Positions 8,804 through 17,346 are shown, counted from the first letter of the stretch. The stretch is 64,000 nucleotides of DNA from Leeuwenhoekiella aestuarii (GCF_004104055.1 NZ_QOVJ01000004.1:1-64000), one strand, 5' to 3'. Made by a program: numbers and translations. Notes: a model not told the origin generated them from the sequence alone.

Positions 8804-9823
8804 CTACAGTTTACTTAAAAAGTCTAAAAAATGAGTATGCATTTCTGCAGTGTAATCATAATGCGTTACAATACGCAGTTTACCTTTTCCTAAAGCACTA
8901 ATATGAATATCAGCATCTTTTAGCTTGGTTATAAATTGAGACTCATCAACATCTGCACGAAGTTTAAAAATCAAAATATTAGTCTCAACTGGTTCTACGT
9001 GCGCGACATCGTTAATTTGATTTAGAGCGACTGAAAGTTCCTGAGCGCGTTTGTGATCTTCTTCCATATGTTGCCAGTGATACTCTAAAGCATAAATTCC
9101 TGCAGCTGCAGCAAAACCTACCTGACGCATACCACCACCCAGCACTTTACGTACGCGCATAGCTTTATCCATAAACTCCTTTTTACCCACAAGTACAGAA
9201 CCCATAGGTGCCCCCAAGCCTTTTGATAAACACACCGAAATGGTATCAAAAGCAGCACCATAATCTTTAGGAGACTCATCGGTAACAACAAGCGCGTTCC
9301 ATAAACGCGCACCATCTAAATGAAGTCCTAAGCCGTGGTCATCACACACTTTTCTAATTTTAAGAATTTCTCTAAAATCGTAACAAGCTCCACCGCCTTT
9401 GTTTGTAGTATTCTCCAGACAAACTAAAGAAGTTAAGGGGCTGTGATAAAAATCTGGCGGATTGATCTGTTCTTCAACCTGATCTGCCGTAATCATACCC
9501 CGGTGCCCATCAATTAATTTACAAGAAACACCACTGTTAAACGAGACACCACCGCCTTCATAATTGTAAACATGTGCAAATTTATCTGCGATTAATTGTT
9601 CACCAGGTTGTGTGTGAATCTTAATTGCAGCTTGATTGGTCATACTTCCTGTAGGAAAATACAAGGCCGAATCCATCCCAAAAAGGTCTGCTATATGTTT
9701 TTCCAGTTTATTGACACTGGGATCTTCTTTATATACATCATCACCCACTTCTGCGGTCATCATTGCATCTAACATTCCCGGGGTTGGTTTTGTAACAGTG
9801 TCGCTACGTAAATCAATCTTCAT
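8804..9823 (-). CDS. ltaE: Low-specificity L-threonine aldolase (PLP-dependent, fold type I)
   Basis: A 339-residue enzyme expected to cleave L-threonine or L-allo-threonine to glycine and acetaldehyde. The N-terminus 'KIDLRSDTVTKPTPGMLDAM' is the family hallmark, followed by 'EVGDDVYKEDPSVNKLE' and 'YFPTGSMTNQ'. 'LHLDGARLWNA' carries the PLP-pyridine-binding Asp170, and Lys201 in 'VCLSKGLGAPMGS' is the Schiff-base lysine. The length is typical and no residue appears to be missing. It follows the FabI-like reductase gene by 27 bases on the same strand and so may be co-transcribed with the polyketide operon, but its housekeeping role makes a chance neighbour just as likely. Cytosolic. Confidence 0.93.
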   Translation of the reverse strand: MKIDLRSDTVTKPTPGMLDAMMTAEVGDDVYKEDPSVNKLEKHIADLFGMDSALYFPTGSMTNQAAIKIHTQPGEQLIADKFAHVYNYEGGGVSFNSGVSCKLIDGHRGMITADQVEEQINPPDFYHSPLTSLVCLENTTNKGGGACYDFREILKIRKVCDDHGLGLHLDGARLWNALVVTDESPKDYGAAFDTISVCLSKGLGAPMGSVLVGKKEFMDKAMRVRKVLGGGMRQVGFAAAAGIYALEYHWQHMEEDHKRAQELSVALNQINDVAHVEPVETNILIFKLRADVDESQFITKLKDADIHISALGKGKLRIVTHYDYTAEMHTHFLDFLSKL

Positions 9824-9850
9824 TATTGTATTCTATTAATTGGTTGTCAA

Positions 9851-10660
9851 TTATCTCAAATGTTCTCCGCCATCTACCGGAATTACAGCTCCATTTATCC
9901 AGCTCGCTTCAGGCTTGCTCAATAAATAAACCACGTTAGCCACATCTTGTGGAGTCGTTAGTCGCCCTTGGGGGTTGCGTGCTAAAGCTTGTTCTATTAA
10001 AACGGCACTACCCGGTATGAGTTGTAAACTCTCGGTATCTGTTACTCCTGCTTGTATACAATTTGCAGTTATCTTTAAGGGAGCTAGCTCAAATGCCAGA
10101 CTTCTTACAATGGCTTCAAGCGCGGCTTTTGCTGCAGAAACTGCTGCATAATTGGGTAAAGGTTTTGTACTCCCCTCACTGGTAAATGTGAGAATTCTCC
10201 CGTTTTCCTTAAATAGTTTTGCTTTCGCGAAAGCGCTTGCCCAGTCGTACAAACTTACCGCCATAGCTTCGGCAGTTAGTAAAAAGTCTTTACCGGTCAA
10301 AGTTGCTTCTTCTGCTTTTTCTGAATAAATAGGTTTTAGATTTCCCTTTGCAATACTGTGTAAAAGCACTAAAATTTCAGCATTATTATCTTTAAAAAAC
10401 TGAATCATTTCTGCAACCGTATTTGCACTCATCGCATCTTTATTAAATGCTGCTACCTCAACACCACCGCTTCTTAGTGATTCGCAAATTGATTCAAATT
10501 CTTTGAGTTTGCTTCGGCGCGTGCGGTGAATGATGCAGATATTCAAGCCTTTTTTCGCTAACTTTTGAGCAGATGCAAAGCCTAAACCACTGCTTCCGCC
10601 CAGTATAAGTGCCCAGGAATTAGAACCGGATTTTGTATTGAATTCAAAGTTATTTACCAT
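9851..10660 (-). CDS. FabI-like SDR reductase of the polyketide operon
   Basis: A 269-residue short-chain dehydrogenase. The dinucleotide loop is 'LILGGSSGLGFASAQ' (about 18-32). The active site has the spacing Tyr171-x6-Lys178 ('YAAVSAAKAA'), not the YxxxK of ordinary SDRs, and 'LLHSIAKG' at 99-106; both are marks of the divergent enoyl-ACP reductase branch (FabI/FabL). A 'INGAVIPVDGGEHLR' C-terminus is normal for SDRs. So I expect reduction of an enoyl or related conjugated double bond with NAD(P)H. Its ATG overlaps the end of the type III polyketide synthase gene by seven bases, placing it in the same operon. It could be the cell's second enoyl reductase, or a tailoring enzyme for the polyketide; context favours tailoring. 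Confidence 0.85.
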   Translation of the reverse strand: MVNNFEFNTKSGSNSWALILGGSSGLGFASAQKLAKKGLNICIIHRTRRSKLKEFESICESLRSGGVEVAAFNKDAMSANTVAEMIQFFKDNNAEILVLLHSIAKGNLKPIYSEKAEEATLTGKDFLLTAEAMAVSLYDWASAFAKAKLFKENGRILTFTSEGSTKPLPNYAAVSAAKAALEAIVRSLAFELAPLKITANCIQAGVTDTESLQLIPGSAVLIEQALARNPQGRLTTPQDVANVVYLLSKPEASWINGAVIPVDGGEHLR

Positions 10661-11745
10661 TTTAACAATATACGTTGTGCCGAAAAACCAGGACCAAAAC
10701 TAAGCATCAATCCGTAATCTTCTGCAGGGATTTTTCGATTTAAAAATCGTTCCAAAACATACAACACCGTAACGCTGCTCATATTGCCATAAAGTCTCAA
10801 AACTTCTTTAGTATCATCGATGTTTTTTCCGCGTTTGCCAAAAAGCTCTTCAACGGTCTGAACGATTTTTTTTCCACCGGGATGAAATACCAGATTATTA
10901 ACATCTGCTATTGTTATACCATTTCGTTCTAAAAATGGGTCAATAATGTCTGGAAAGTTTGAAGCGATCGTCTCTGGAACACTGGGATCCAAAATCATTT
11001 TTAGCCCGGTATTCGTCAACCTAAAGCCCATCATGTCTTCAGCATCAAAAAAGTGGTACATCCCGGTATCAACTATTTGCGGACCTTGATCTTCTTCCTT
11101 AGAAGAGAGCAAAACACAAGCCCCACCATCACCAAAAATCGCTGCGCTCACCACATTTGCCATAGAGTAATCATTAAGCTGAAATGTCGCTGTAGGACTT
11201 TCAACCGCTATGACCGCTGCCCGCTTGCCAGGATTGGCTTTTAAAAAATCATTAGCATATAAAATACCACTGATGCCCGCTGCACAACCCATTTCAGTAA
11301 CGGGAAGTCGTGTAATATCTTGTCTTAAATGTAATTTATTAATGAGATAAGCATCAAGAGAAGGAATCATAATCCCGGTACAACTCACCGTGATTATATA
11401 ATCTAAACTTTGCGCATCCCAACCGGTTTTCTTTAAAGCATCGCTAAGAGCTTGCTCCCCCAGTTTGATAACTTCGCGACTGTAAATATCATTTTTATCC
11501 TCAAAAGAAGTTGCTGTAAAAACCTCTTCAGGAGCCATAATACTATAGCGCTTATCTACTGCTGCATTGGTAAATATCTTTTTAACCTTACGCACAAATC
11601 GGTCTTCTTGATCTGCAAGCCAAACGTCTAATAGTGGTAAAATATCTGGGGTTTCCCGGTGATATTGTGGTATTGCTTTAGCTACTCCTGCTATCTTTAC
11701 TGCTGTTTTTCTAGAATCCATAAATATCGGAAAGCCCAGCGCCAT
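10654..11745 (-). CDS. Type III polyketide synthase (chalcone/stilbene synthase family)
   Basis: A 363-residue homodimeric-type condensing enzyme. The catalytic triad is complete: Cys154 in 'PVTEMGCAAGISG', His288 in 'LVFHPGGKK' and Asn321 in 'LYGNMSSVTV'; 'LSFGPGFSAQ' closes the C-terminus. Such enzymes extend an acyl starter, often a fatty acyl-CoA or acyl-ACP in bacteria, with malonyl units to alkylpyrones or alkylresorcinols. The starter cannot be read from sequence. A second in-frame ATG at codon 9 (11721) gives the N-terminus 'MDSRKTAVKIAGVAK' and would cut the 49-base overlap with the methyltransferase gene to 25; either start is possible. The gene is third in a chain of overlapping genes FAD enzyme, methyltransferase, synthase, reductase. 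Confidence 0.93.
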   Translation of the reverse strand: MALGFPIFMDSRKTAVKIAGVAKAIPQYHRETPDILPLLDVWLADQEDRFVRKVKKIFTNAAVDKRYSIMAPEEVFTATSFEDKNDIYSREVIKLGEQALSDALKKTGWDAQSLDYIITVSCTGIMIPSLDAYLINKLHLRQDITRLPVTEMGCAAGISGILYANDFLKANPGKRAAVIAVESPTATFQLNDYSMANVVSAAIFGDGGACVLLSSKEEDQGPQIVDTGMYHFFDAEDMMGFRLTNTGLKMILDPSVPETIASNFPDIIDPFLERNGITIADVNNLVFHPGGKKIVQTVEELFGKRGKNIDDTKEVLRLYGNMSSVTVLYVLERFLNRKIPAEDYGLMLSFGPGFSAQRILLKW

Positions 11746-12398
11746 TTTAGTTTATAAGACTCTAGCGGAAGCTTTTGGGTAAAAGTTAATAATTCGTTTT
11801 TTGTAAATGCTCTTTTGATAGAAATTAAACCATCATGCCGTGCAATATGCGTTTTCATAAACACCACACTAAAGGCTTTAAATAAAACGTAAGCGACACG
11901 ACTGCGTTGTAAATCATTGATAACGACACCCAGTTTTGAAATAGATAAAAACTGCATTAAAAAAGTTTGAATCTCTACATCTGTAAAATGGTGCATGGTA
12001 AGCGTAGAAGTAATAATATCACAACTAAAGGTGTCTTTATTCAATTGTAAAATATTTTTTTGAAAATATTCTATTTCAGAATAATTTGCTGATTTAGATT
12101 TTGCTAAAGCGATACTTTTTGCGTTTAGATCCAATCCTAAAAGCTGAAAATCAAATTTATTTTTCCGGGCAAAATCTGCTATTTTACGCAGCATCGCGCC
12201 ATCACCACACCCCAGATCAACTATGCTGTATCTTTTCTGCGGAAACTTATTTGTAAAATGTTTGATACCATCTATGGTAATTTGCTGACCTCCCAAAAAA
12301 CGATTTACCAAGGTTACGTCTTTTAGTGCTGCCTGCAAGCGATCTTCACTTAACTTAGGATCGTCCATCAACTCAGGAATAAGACTTCTTGTTCTCAA
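11697..12398 (-). CDS. SAM-dependent class I methyltransferase of the polyketide operon
   Basis: A 233-residue protein with the Rossmann-type motif I 'YSIVDLGCGDGAMLRKIA', followed by 'LLGLDLNAKS' (motif II acid) and 'DIITSTLTMHHF' (post-motif region), so S-adenosylmethionine binding is expected. The N-terminus 'SLIPELMDDPKLSEDRL' precedes the fold by about 45 residues. The likely substrate is the polyketide product or intermediate, because its start overlaps the FAD enzyme stop by four bases (ATGA) and its end overlaps the synthase gene. It resembles in role, not necessarily in ancestry, the methyltransferase of the Streptomyces phenolic-lipid srs operon. An O- or C-methylation cannot be told apart from the sequence. 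Cytosolic. Confidence 0.88.
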   Translation of the reverse strand: MRTRSLIPELMDDPKLSEDRLQAALKDVTLVNRFLGGQQITIDGIKHFTNKFPQKRYSIVDLGCGDGAMLRKIADFARKNKFDFQLLGLDLNAKSIALAKSKSANYSEIEYFQKNILQLNKDTFSCDIITSTLTMHHFTDVEIQTFLMQFLSISKLGVVINDLQRSRVAYVLFKAFSVVFMKTHIARHDGLISIKRAFTKNELLTFTQKLPLESYKLKWRWAFRYLWILEKQQ

Positions 12399-13516
12399 AA
12401 GCTAACTGATTTTCCATGAGTTGAAGCTATTAATTTATCCATCATAATTGGGAACGTTTGTAACGCTTTTAAGGAATAATTTGTTGCTGTTTTATTTTGT
12501 AAGATACGTTGCAAAACACGCCCGGTTCTGAGTCTGGCGGTAAATTCTGCATTCCATTTTTTAGAGTAGTTAGTTTCTAGTTGACTTCGCTTTAGATTGC
12601 TTTGCTGGTATTCTATAATACATTCTGAAAGTATTTTAGCTCCCACAACCGCCATCGCCATCCCGTTACCACAAAGCGGATGTATGAGCCCGGCGCTATC
12701 TCCGCACATTAAAACGTGATTTTCTACAAGCTGTTTTTGCTGAAAAGAAACCTGACTAATGCTTAAGGGTTTTTTAAAAAGTGGTGTAGCTTCTGAAAAA
12801 AATGCATCTAAATATGGATTTTGCCTCAACACCTGATTCTGAAAATTATTGAGATTTCCCCATTTTTTAAAGGCATCCAGATGCGTGAGGTAACAAACAT
12901 TCACTCTATTATCTTCAACCTGGGAGATCCCACAGTAACCACCTTCAAAATTATGAAGCTGTACAGTTTGAGAATCTACTTTAGCCTTGTAATGCATCTT
13001 CACACCTAACCACGGACTTTTCTGTTTTATGAATTTCCGGGAAATCGAAATATCAAGGTTAGAGCGTTTACCAAAAGAACCTATGACCAGATCTGCTTTA
13101 TACTGAGAGTTATCCTGTGTTTTTATGATAAAATTTTCATCAAAAACAACAGATTCTACAGTTTTAAAAATGAATTTACAACCAGCTTCCTGAGCTACTT
13201 CAGCCATTTTTGAATCTAAGCTATATCTACTGATCCCAAAACCTCCAAGCGGCAAGGCTGTTTTAATATCTTTCCCTTCAGATGTCGTAAAATGTAGCTC
13301 CGAAATTTCAACCGCTCCCCAATCAAACGGATCTACGCCCAGTTTTTGCCAGTAGGGAATTATCTCATTAGAGAGATATTCCCCACAAACCTTATGTTTA
13401 GGATACGCTTCTTTCTCAAAAACCTGAACATTATATTCGGCTTTTTTGAGGTGTACGGCCGCAGTGAGCCCTGCTAGACCACCACCTAGTATTGCAATAT
13501 TTAAGTTCTTTTTCAA
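12395..13516 (-). CDS. FAD-dependent oxidoreductase, geranylgeranyl reductase/hydroxylase-like
   Basis: A 373-residue flavoprotein. The FAD-binding GxGxxG motif is at residues 11-16 in 'IAILGGGLAGLTAAVHL', followed by the acidic 'VQVFEKEAYPKHKVCGE', and the second FAD motif 'VLMCGDSAGLIHPLCGNGM' is about 270-290. This arrangement is shared by geranylgeranyl-reductase-like enzymes and aromatic-ring monooxygenases. First gene of the operon with methyltransferase, type III polyketide synthase and reductase; a ring hydroxylation leading to a quinone-like product is one plausible role. The start codon is TTG (minus strand at 13516), preceded by TATCTTCA at 13531-13524 which may be the promoter -7 box and would give a very short leader. 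An upstream terminator at 13550-13583 separates it from the OmpA-like gene. Confidence 0.87.
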   Translation of the reverse strand: MKKNLNIAILGGGLAGLTAAVHLKKAEYNVQVFEKEAYPKHKVCGEYLSNEIIPYWQKLGVDPFDWGAVEISELHFTTSEGKDIKTALPLGGFGISRYSLDSKMAEVAQEAGCKFIFKTVESVVFDENFIIKTQDNSQYKADLVIGSFGKRSNLDISISRKFIKQKSPWLGVKMHYKAKVDSQTVQLHNFEGGYCGISQVEDNRVNVCYLTHLDAFKKWGNLNNFQNQVLRQNPYLDAFFSEATPLFKKPLSISQVSFQQKQLVENHVLMCGDSAGLIHPLCGNGMAMAVVGAKILSECIIEYQQSNLKRSQLETNYSKKWNAEFTARLRTGRVLQRILQNKTATNYSLKALQTFPIMMDKLIASTHGKSVSF

Positions 13517-13546
13517 AGCTGTTTGAAGATACTAAATAAAGACCAC

Positions 13547-13583
13547 AAAAAAACTCCTTACAATTGATATTGTAAGGAGTTTT
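13547..13583 (-). terminator. Rho-independent terminator of the OmpA-like lipoprotein gene
   Basis: Stem CTCCTTACAAT (13554-13564) with ATTGTAAGGAG (13569-13579), loop TGAT, and an A run at 13547-13553 that is a T run on the minus strand. It lies about 37 bases past the stop codon at 13620. Confidence 0.85.
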
Positions 13584-13619
13584 CCATCTCAATTAATCTT
13601 CCTAAAAAAGGAAAAAAAT

Positions 13620-14324
13620 TTATTGACCTTCGCCAGCCTCTTGCTTAGCTTCGTTCACCATCTCTTGATTAGGAACAATTGCTAAAGTTACACGACGATT
13701 TTTAGAACGTCCTTCTGCAGTTTCATTAGTATATTTTGGTTGTTCTTCACCGTACCACTGTGTGGTGAATCTACCAGCTGAAACACCATGACTAGATAAA
13801 TAATTTGTCACAGCCTGAGCTCTATTTTTAGAAAGCGTCATGTTATATTCTGCAGAACCAGTACTGTCTGTATGGCCTACAACCAATACATTAGTCTTAG
13901 GGTATTCTGCCATTACTTTTGCTAGACCATCCAACGTTTGTTGAGATGCTGCATTTATATCATATTTATTTGTAGCAAAATAAACACCACTATTCTCATC
14001 AAAGTTTACGACGATACCATCATCAACACGTTCTACTTCAGCACCCGGAATTTCTTCTTCAATACGTTGTGCCTGCTTATCCATTTTCTTACCGATAACA
14101 TTACCGGCTGCACCACCTACGACACCACCTATAACAGCTCCTAATTCACCACCATCACCTTTTTTACCTACATTATTACCAATCACGGCTCCTAAGATTG
14201 CACCACCTGCAGCACCTATTACAGTACCTTTTTGTTGATTATTAGCATTTTTAGTCGCTTCGCAACCGGTAAGCATTGTAATAGCCACAGCTAATACAGA
14301 AACATTTTTAAGTATAGTTTTCAT
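13620..14324 (-). CDS. OmpA family lipoprotein with glycine-zipper segment
   Basis: A 234-residue outer-membrane lipoprotein. From the ATG at 14324 the N-terminus is 'MKTILKNVSVLAVAITML' followed by the lipobox LTGC, so I prefer this to an in-frame start 14 codons upstream (14366), which would put a charged stretch before the signal. After the Cys comes a glycine-zipper region ('GTVIGAAGGAILGAVIGNN', repeated as 'GAVIGGVVGGAAGNVIG'), typical of membrane-inserting Rick_17kDa/YMGG-like segments. The C-terminal domain (about 115-220) is OmpA-like, with 'VLVVGHTDSTGSAEYNMTLS' and 'NRAQAVTNYL', which binds peptidoglycan. It probably ties the outer membrane to the cell wall. Monocistronic, with its own terminator. 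Confidence 0.92.
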   Translation of the reverse strand: MKTILKNVSVLAVAITMLTGCEATKNANNQQKGTVIGAAGGAILGAVIGNNVGKKGDGGELGAVIGGVVGGAAGNVIGKKMDKQAQRIEEEIPGAEVERVDDGIVVNFDENSGVYFATNKYDINAASQQTLDGLAKVMAEYPKTNVLVVGHTDSTGSAEYNMTLSKNRAQAVTNYLSSHGVSAGRFTTQWYGEEQPKYTNETAEGRSKNRRVTLAIVPNQEMVNEAKQEAGEGQ

Positions 14325-14409
14325 AATTGTTTTTTTATTTGATTTAAAATTAAAATATGCTTTCAAATTAAGCCCTTAGACTCAAATAGAAAGCATATTC
14401 TAGTTTAAT

Positions 14410-14892
14410 TTATTCTGAAATTTTAGAGAAATTCATCACAATTGTAAAGGGTTTTCCGTCAACCTGAACAGTTTGAGTAAATGTCAACTCATTATCAGAT
14501 AAATAATTGATATTTAAACGGAAACCTGCATTGTTCATAGTAGATTTCATCTTCTCATCTGTTGGTTTCAAAAGAATATCGTAAGATGTTGCACCCTCTT
14601 GATCAGGAATACTCCACACAAAATAACGCTTTCCTAATGTACAGCTACCATCGGTGATCTCATAATTACCAAAGTTGTTATTTGGTATAAATCTCCAGGT
14701 ACTACCCACAAGACATTCTGAAGATGCATCTCCAAAAAGAGTTACATCATAAACACCAGGAGCATTATTATAATTGATATTGTCTAAATTCCAGTATCCC
14801 TTAAGAGTTTTTCTAGATTCTTTAACCACTTTACTGGTACCGCAAGAAACTAAAAACACACTTAATAAAAGTACGCTTAGTATACGCTTCAT
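14410..14892 (-). CDS. Lipocalin-like lipoprotein
   Basis: A 160-residue lipoprotein: signal peptide 'MKRILSVLLLSVFLV' and lipobox VSC with the acylated Cys at residue 17. The mature part starts with 'LKGYWNLDNINYNN' and continues as a beta-rich domain with 'GSTWRFIPNNNFGNYEI' and 'ELTFTQTVQVDGKPFTIVM', the pattern of the lipocalin-like (lipocalin_4/5-type) lipoproteins common in Flavobacteriaceae. The ligand is unknown. Two cysteines (in 'SECLVG' and 'GSCTLG') could form a disulfide in the periplasm. It sits between the OmpA-like lipoprotein and the DUF1328 membrane peptide, all on the minus strand, suggesting an envelope stress set; that is inference. Confidence 0.8.
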   Translation of the reverse strand: MKRILSVLLLSVFLVSCGTSKVVKESRKTLKGYWNLDNINYNNAPGVYDVTLFGDASSECLVGSTWRFIPNNNFGNYEITDGSCTLGKRYFVWSIPDQEGATSYDILLKPTDEKMKSTMNNAGFRLNINYLSDNELTFTQTVQVDGKPFTIVMNFSKISE

Positions 14893-14912
14893 AATTGATT
14901 TTGATTAAGTTA

Positions 14913-15071
14913 TTATCTAAATAATCTTGAAAGAAGGCTGATTAAAAATAATACTATAAAGATGAAGAAAAGAATTTTTGCAATACTCTCTGCACCTGAT
15001 GCAATTCCACCAAATCCAAAGATTGCTGCGATAATTGCAATAACGATAAATATAACAGTCCACTTTAACAT
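14913..15071 (-). CDS. DUF1328 (YtjA-type) small membrane protein
   Basis: A 52-residue protein that I translated directly. It reads [20 protein letters not shown], then [20 protein letters not shown] and ends [12 protein letters not shown]. The two hydrophobic helices joined by '[15 protein letters not shown]' are the diagnostic pattern of DUF1328/YtjA, including the usual size of 50-60 residues. Family members are inner-membrane peptides often linked to general stress; no biochemical role is known. It fills what would otherwise be a gap of more than 300 bases between the lipocalin-like gene and the E1 gene. Start ATG at 15071, stop TAA at 14915-14913. Confidence 0.88.
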   Translation of the reverse strand: MLKWTVIFIVIAIIAAIFGFGGIASGAESIAKILFFIFIVLFLISLLSRLFR

Positions 15072-15216
15072 AATTCTAAATTTTATTGGTTAGTAATGCT
15101 TCAAAACTACTCAGAATGTAGAATTGATTTTTTAGAATTAATAGTGTTTAACTCGTCGCTGTTAAATACAGTTAACGAAAAACCTTACCAAAGCCGTTTT
15201 CAATAAAATTTTAACA

Positions 15217-17226
15217 TTAATAAGCCATCAGCTTAGCTAGTATCTCTTCTAATTTATTCTTAGCTAAATAATTTATTTCAAGGTTCTGAGCAAAGGGAAT
15301 GGGTGTATCTAAACTAGAGAGTCTTTTTACTGGAGCATCTAAATATTCAAAGCATTCCTCTGCGATATATGCTGAAATATCTGCCATAACATTACCAAAA
15401 TTTGAATCTTCAGTTAGCAACAAAACCTTTCCTGTTTTGATTACGGAAGCTTTTATACACTCGTAGTCTAAAGGACATAAGGTGCGTAAATCTAAAAGGT
15501 CAATATCCCAATCTGGATTATATTTTAAAAGATCTAGACACCAATGTACCGGTGCGCCATAAGTAATAACTGAAGCTTTACTTCCACTCTTTAATAGTGC
15601 AGCTTTACCTAATGGCATTGTATAATAGGAATCTGGAACTTCTTCATAAATGGTTCTATACAACGCTTTATGTTCAAAGAACAAAACAGGATTAGGATCC
15701 TCAATGGATGCAGCTAATAATCCTTTTGCATCTGAAGGAAAAGCAGGATAAACTACTTTTAATCCAGAAGTATGCGTAAACCAAGCTTCATTTGTCTGAC
15801 TGTGAAAGGGTCCTGCTCCTACTCCGGCTCCACACGGCATTCTGATCACAACATCAGCTTTTTGCCCCCAGCGGTAATGCGATTTAGCAAGGTAGTTTAC
15901 AATAGGATTAAAACCGCTACTTACGAAATCTGCAAATTGCATTTCTACAATAGCTTTATATCCATTAATTGAAAGTCCCATCGCAGCCTCAATTATTGCA
16001 GACTCACAAATGGGTGTATTGCGAATGCGATCTTTACCATATTTATCTATAAAACCCTGAGTAATTTTAAACACCCCGCCATATTCAGCAACGTCTTGTC
16101 CCATCAAAATTAGATTTTGATGACGTTCAAAACTCAAATCCAGCGCGCTTGAAATAGCATCTATAAAGCGAATACTTGTTTTTGAAGTATTTTCAATATG
16201 TGTAGATTCTAAATCAAAAGGAGCAAAAACATCATCAAGTTCGCATTTTAAATTTCCAACTATTTCAGGCTCTTCAGAAGTGATTTTATAAGCCTGATCA
16301 ATTTCAGCATTTATATTTTGAATCATTGTATTTTGAGTCTCTTCATTCAAAACTCCTTCCTCAAATAAATAAGTTTTATAATTCTCTACAGGATCTAATG
16401 CGGACCAGTGGTTCATTAAATCTTCAGGCACATATTTAGTTCCGCTGGCTTCTTCGTGCCCTCTCATTCTGAAAGTTTTAAACTCAACCAAAACCGGACG
16501 AGGGTTCTCGCGCATAGAAGCTGCCAAGCTTTTTATTTCTGAAAAAACCTCTAGAATATTATTACCGTTAATCATGTGACTTACTATACCATAACCAACT
16601 CCGCGATCTGCTAAATTCTGACAGCGATATTGTTCTGAAGTAGGTGTCGAAAGTCCGTAGCCATTATTCTCAATGCAAAACAAAACAGGCAAATCCCAAA
16701 CCGAAGCTACGTTTAAAGCTTCGTGAAAATCTCCTTCGCTCGTACCACCTTCCCCTGTAAAAACAGCAGTTACCTTCTTTTCTGAGCGCAACTTATGAGC
16801 CAGTGCAATTCCATCTGCAACACCTAATTGAGGCCCCAGATGTGAAATCATACCTACAATCTTATAATCTTGTGTTCCAAAATGAAAACTGCGATCTCTA
16901 CCCTTAGTAAAGCCATTAGCTTTACCTTGCCACTGACTAAACAATCTAGCTAGCGGAACTTCCCTTGAAGTAAAAACCCCAAGATTACGATGCATTGGCA
17001 AAATATATTCATCCTTCTTTAAAGCCTCAGTTACTCCAACCGCTATGGCTTCTTGACCTATACCGCTAAACCATTTCGAGATTTTTCCTTGACGCAGCAA
17101 AATGAGCATTTTCTCTTCAATTAACCTTGGCTTTAAAAGCGACTCGTAAAGGCTTAAAAGCTGCTTGCTATCTAAATCTCTACGGTTAAAATTGAGTCTT
17201 GAAATGATATAAGAATGGTTTGACAT
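15217..17226 (-). CDS. 2-oxoacid dehydrogenase E1, fused alpha and beta subunits
   Basis: A 669-residue thiamine-diphosphate enzyme that decarboxylates a 2-oxoacid and passes the acyl group to the lipoyl E2. Residues about 20-330 are the alpha part, with the ThDP/Mg motif as 'VFTGEGGTSEGDFHEA' and 'FCIENNGYGLS' at 155-192. Residues about 350-669 are the beta part, starting 'IRFIDAISSALDLSFERH' and including 'MGQDVAEYGGVFKIT' and 'PIPFAQNLE'. The fusion of alpha and beta in one chain is known in Bacteroidota and suggests a branched-chain 2-oxoacid (or similar) dehydrogenase, supplying precursors for iso-branched fatty acids. No E2 or E3 gene is nearby, so it must use subunits coded elsewhere. 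Cytosolic, single gene. Confidence 0.9.
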   Translation of the reverse strand: MSNHSYIISRLNFNRRDLDSKQLLSLYESLLKPRLIEEKMLILLRQGKISKWFSGIGQEAIAVGVTEALKKDEYILPMHRNLGVFTSREVPLARLFSQWQGKANGFTKGRDRSFHFGTQDYKIVGMISHLGPQLGVADGIALAHKLRSEKKVTAVFTGEGGTSEGDFHEALNVASVWDLPVLFCIENNGYGLSTPTSEQYRCQNLADRGVGYGIVSHMINGNNILEVFSEIKSLAASMRENPRPVLVEFKTFRMRGHEEASGTKYVPEDLMNHWSALDPVENYKTYLFEEGVLNEETQNTMIQNINAEIDQAYKITSEEPEIVGNLKCELDDVFAPFDLESTHIENTSKTSIRFIDAISSALDLSFERHQNLILMGQDVAEYGGVFKITQGFIDKYGKDRIRNTPICESAIIEAAMGLSINGYKAIVEMQFADFVSSGFNPIVNYLAKSHYRWGQKADVVIRMPCGAGVGAGPFHSQTNEAWFTHTSGLKVVYPAFPSDAKGLLAASIEDPNPVLFFEHKALYRTIYEEVPDSYYTMPLGKAALLKSGSKASVITYGAPVHWCLDLLKYNPDWDIDLLDLRTLCPLDYECIKASVIKTGKVLLLTEDSNFGNVMADISAYIAEECFEYLDAPVKRLSSLDTPIPFAQNLEINYLAKNKLEEILAKLMAY

Positions 17227-17338
17227 AACTTAAATTAGATAGACTAAATTTAATTAAATTGATCTACCTGATTATGAAGTATTCCATTTTCCGTATTATT
17301 TTAAGTACTCTTTAAAATAAGAAGCGGGTTAAATTTGA

Positions 17339-17346
17339 TATATTTG
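17339..17346 (+). promoter_or_regulatory. TATATTTG promoter -7 element
   Basis: A perfect TAnnTTTG box. Transcription would start near 17353, which excludes the in-frame codon at 17352 as start and supports the ATG at 17379. The -33 region is not clear. Confidence 0.6.

Noticed and set aside
13620-14366. Longer start of the OmpA-like lipoprotein at 14366
   Set aside because: It would add 14 charged residues before the signal peptide; the ATG at 14324 starts a normal lipoprotein signal.
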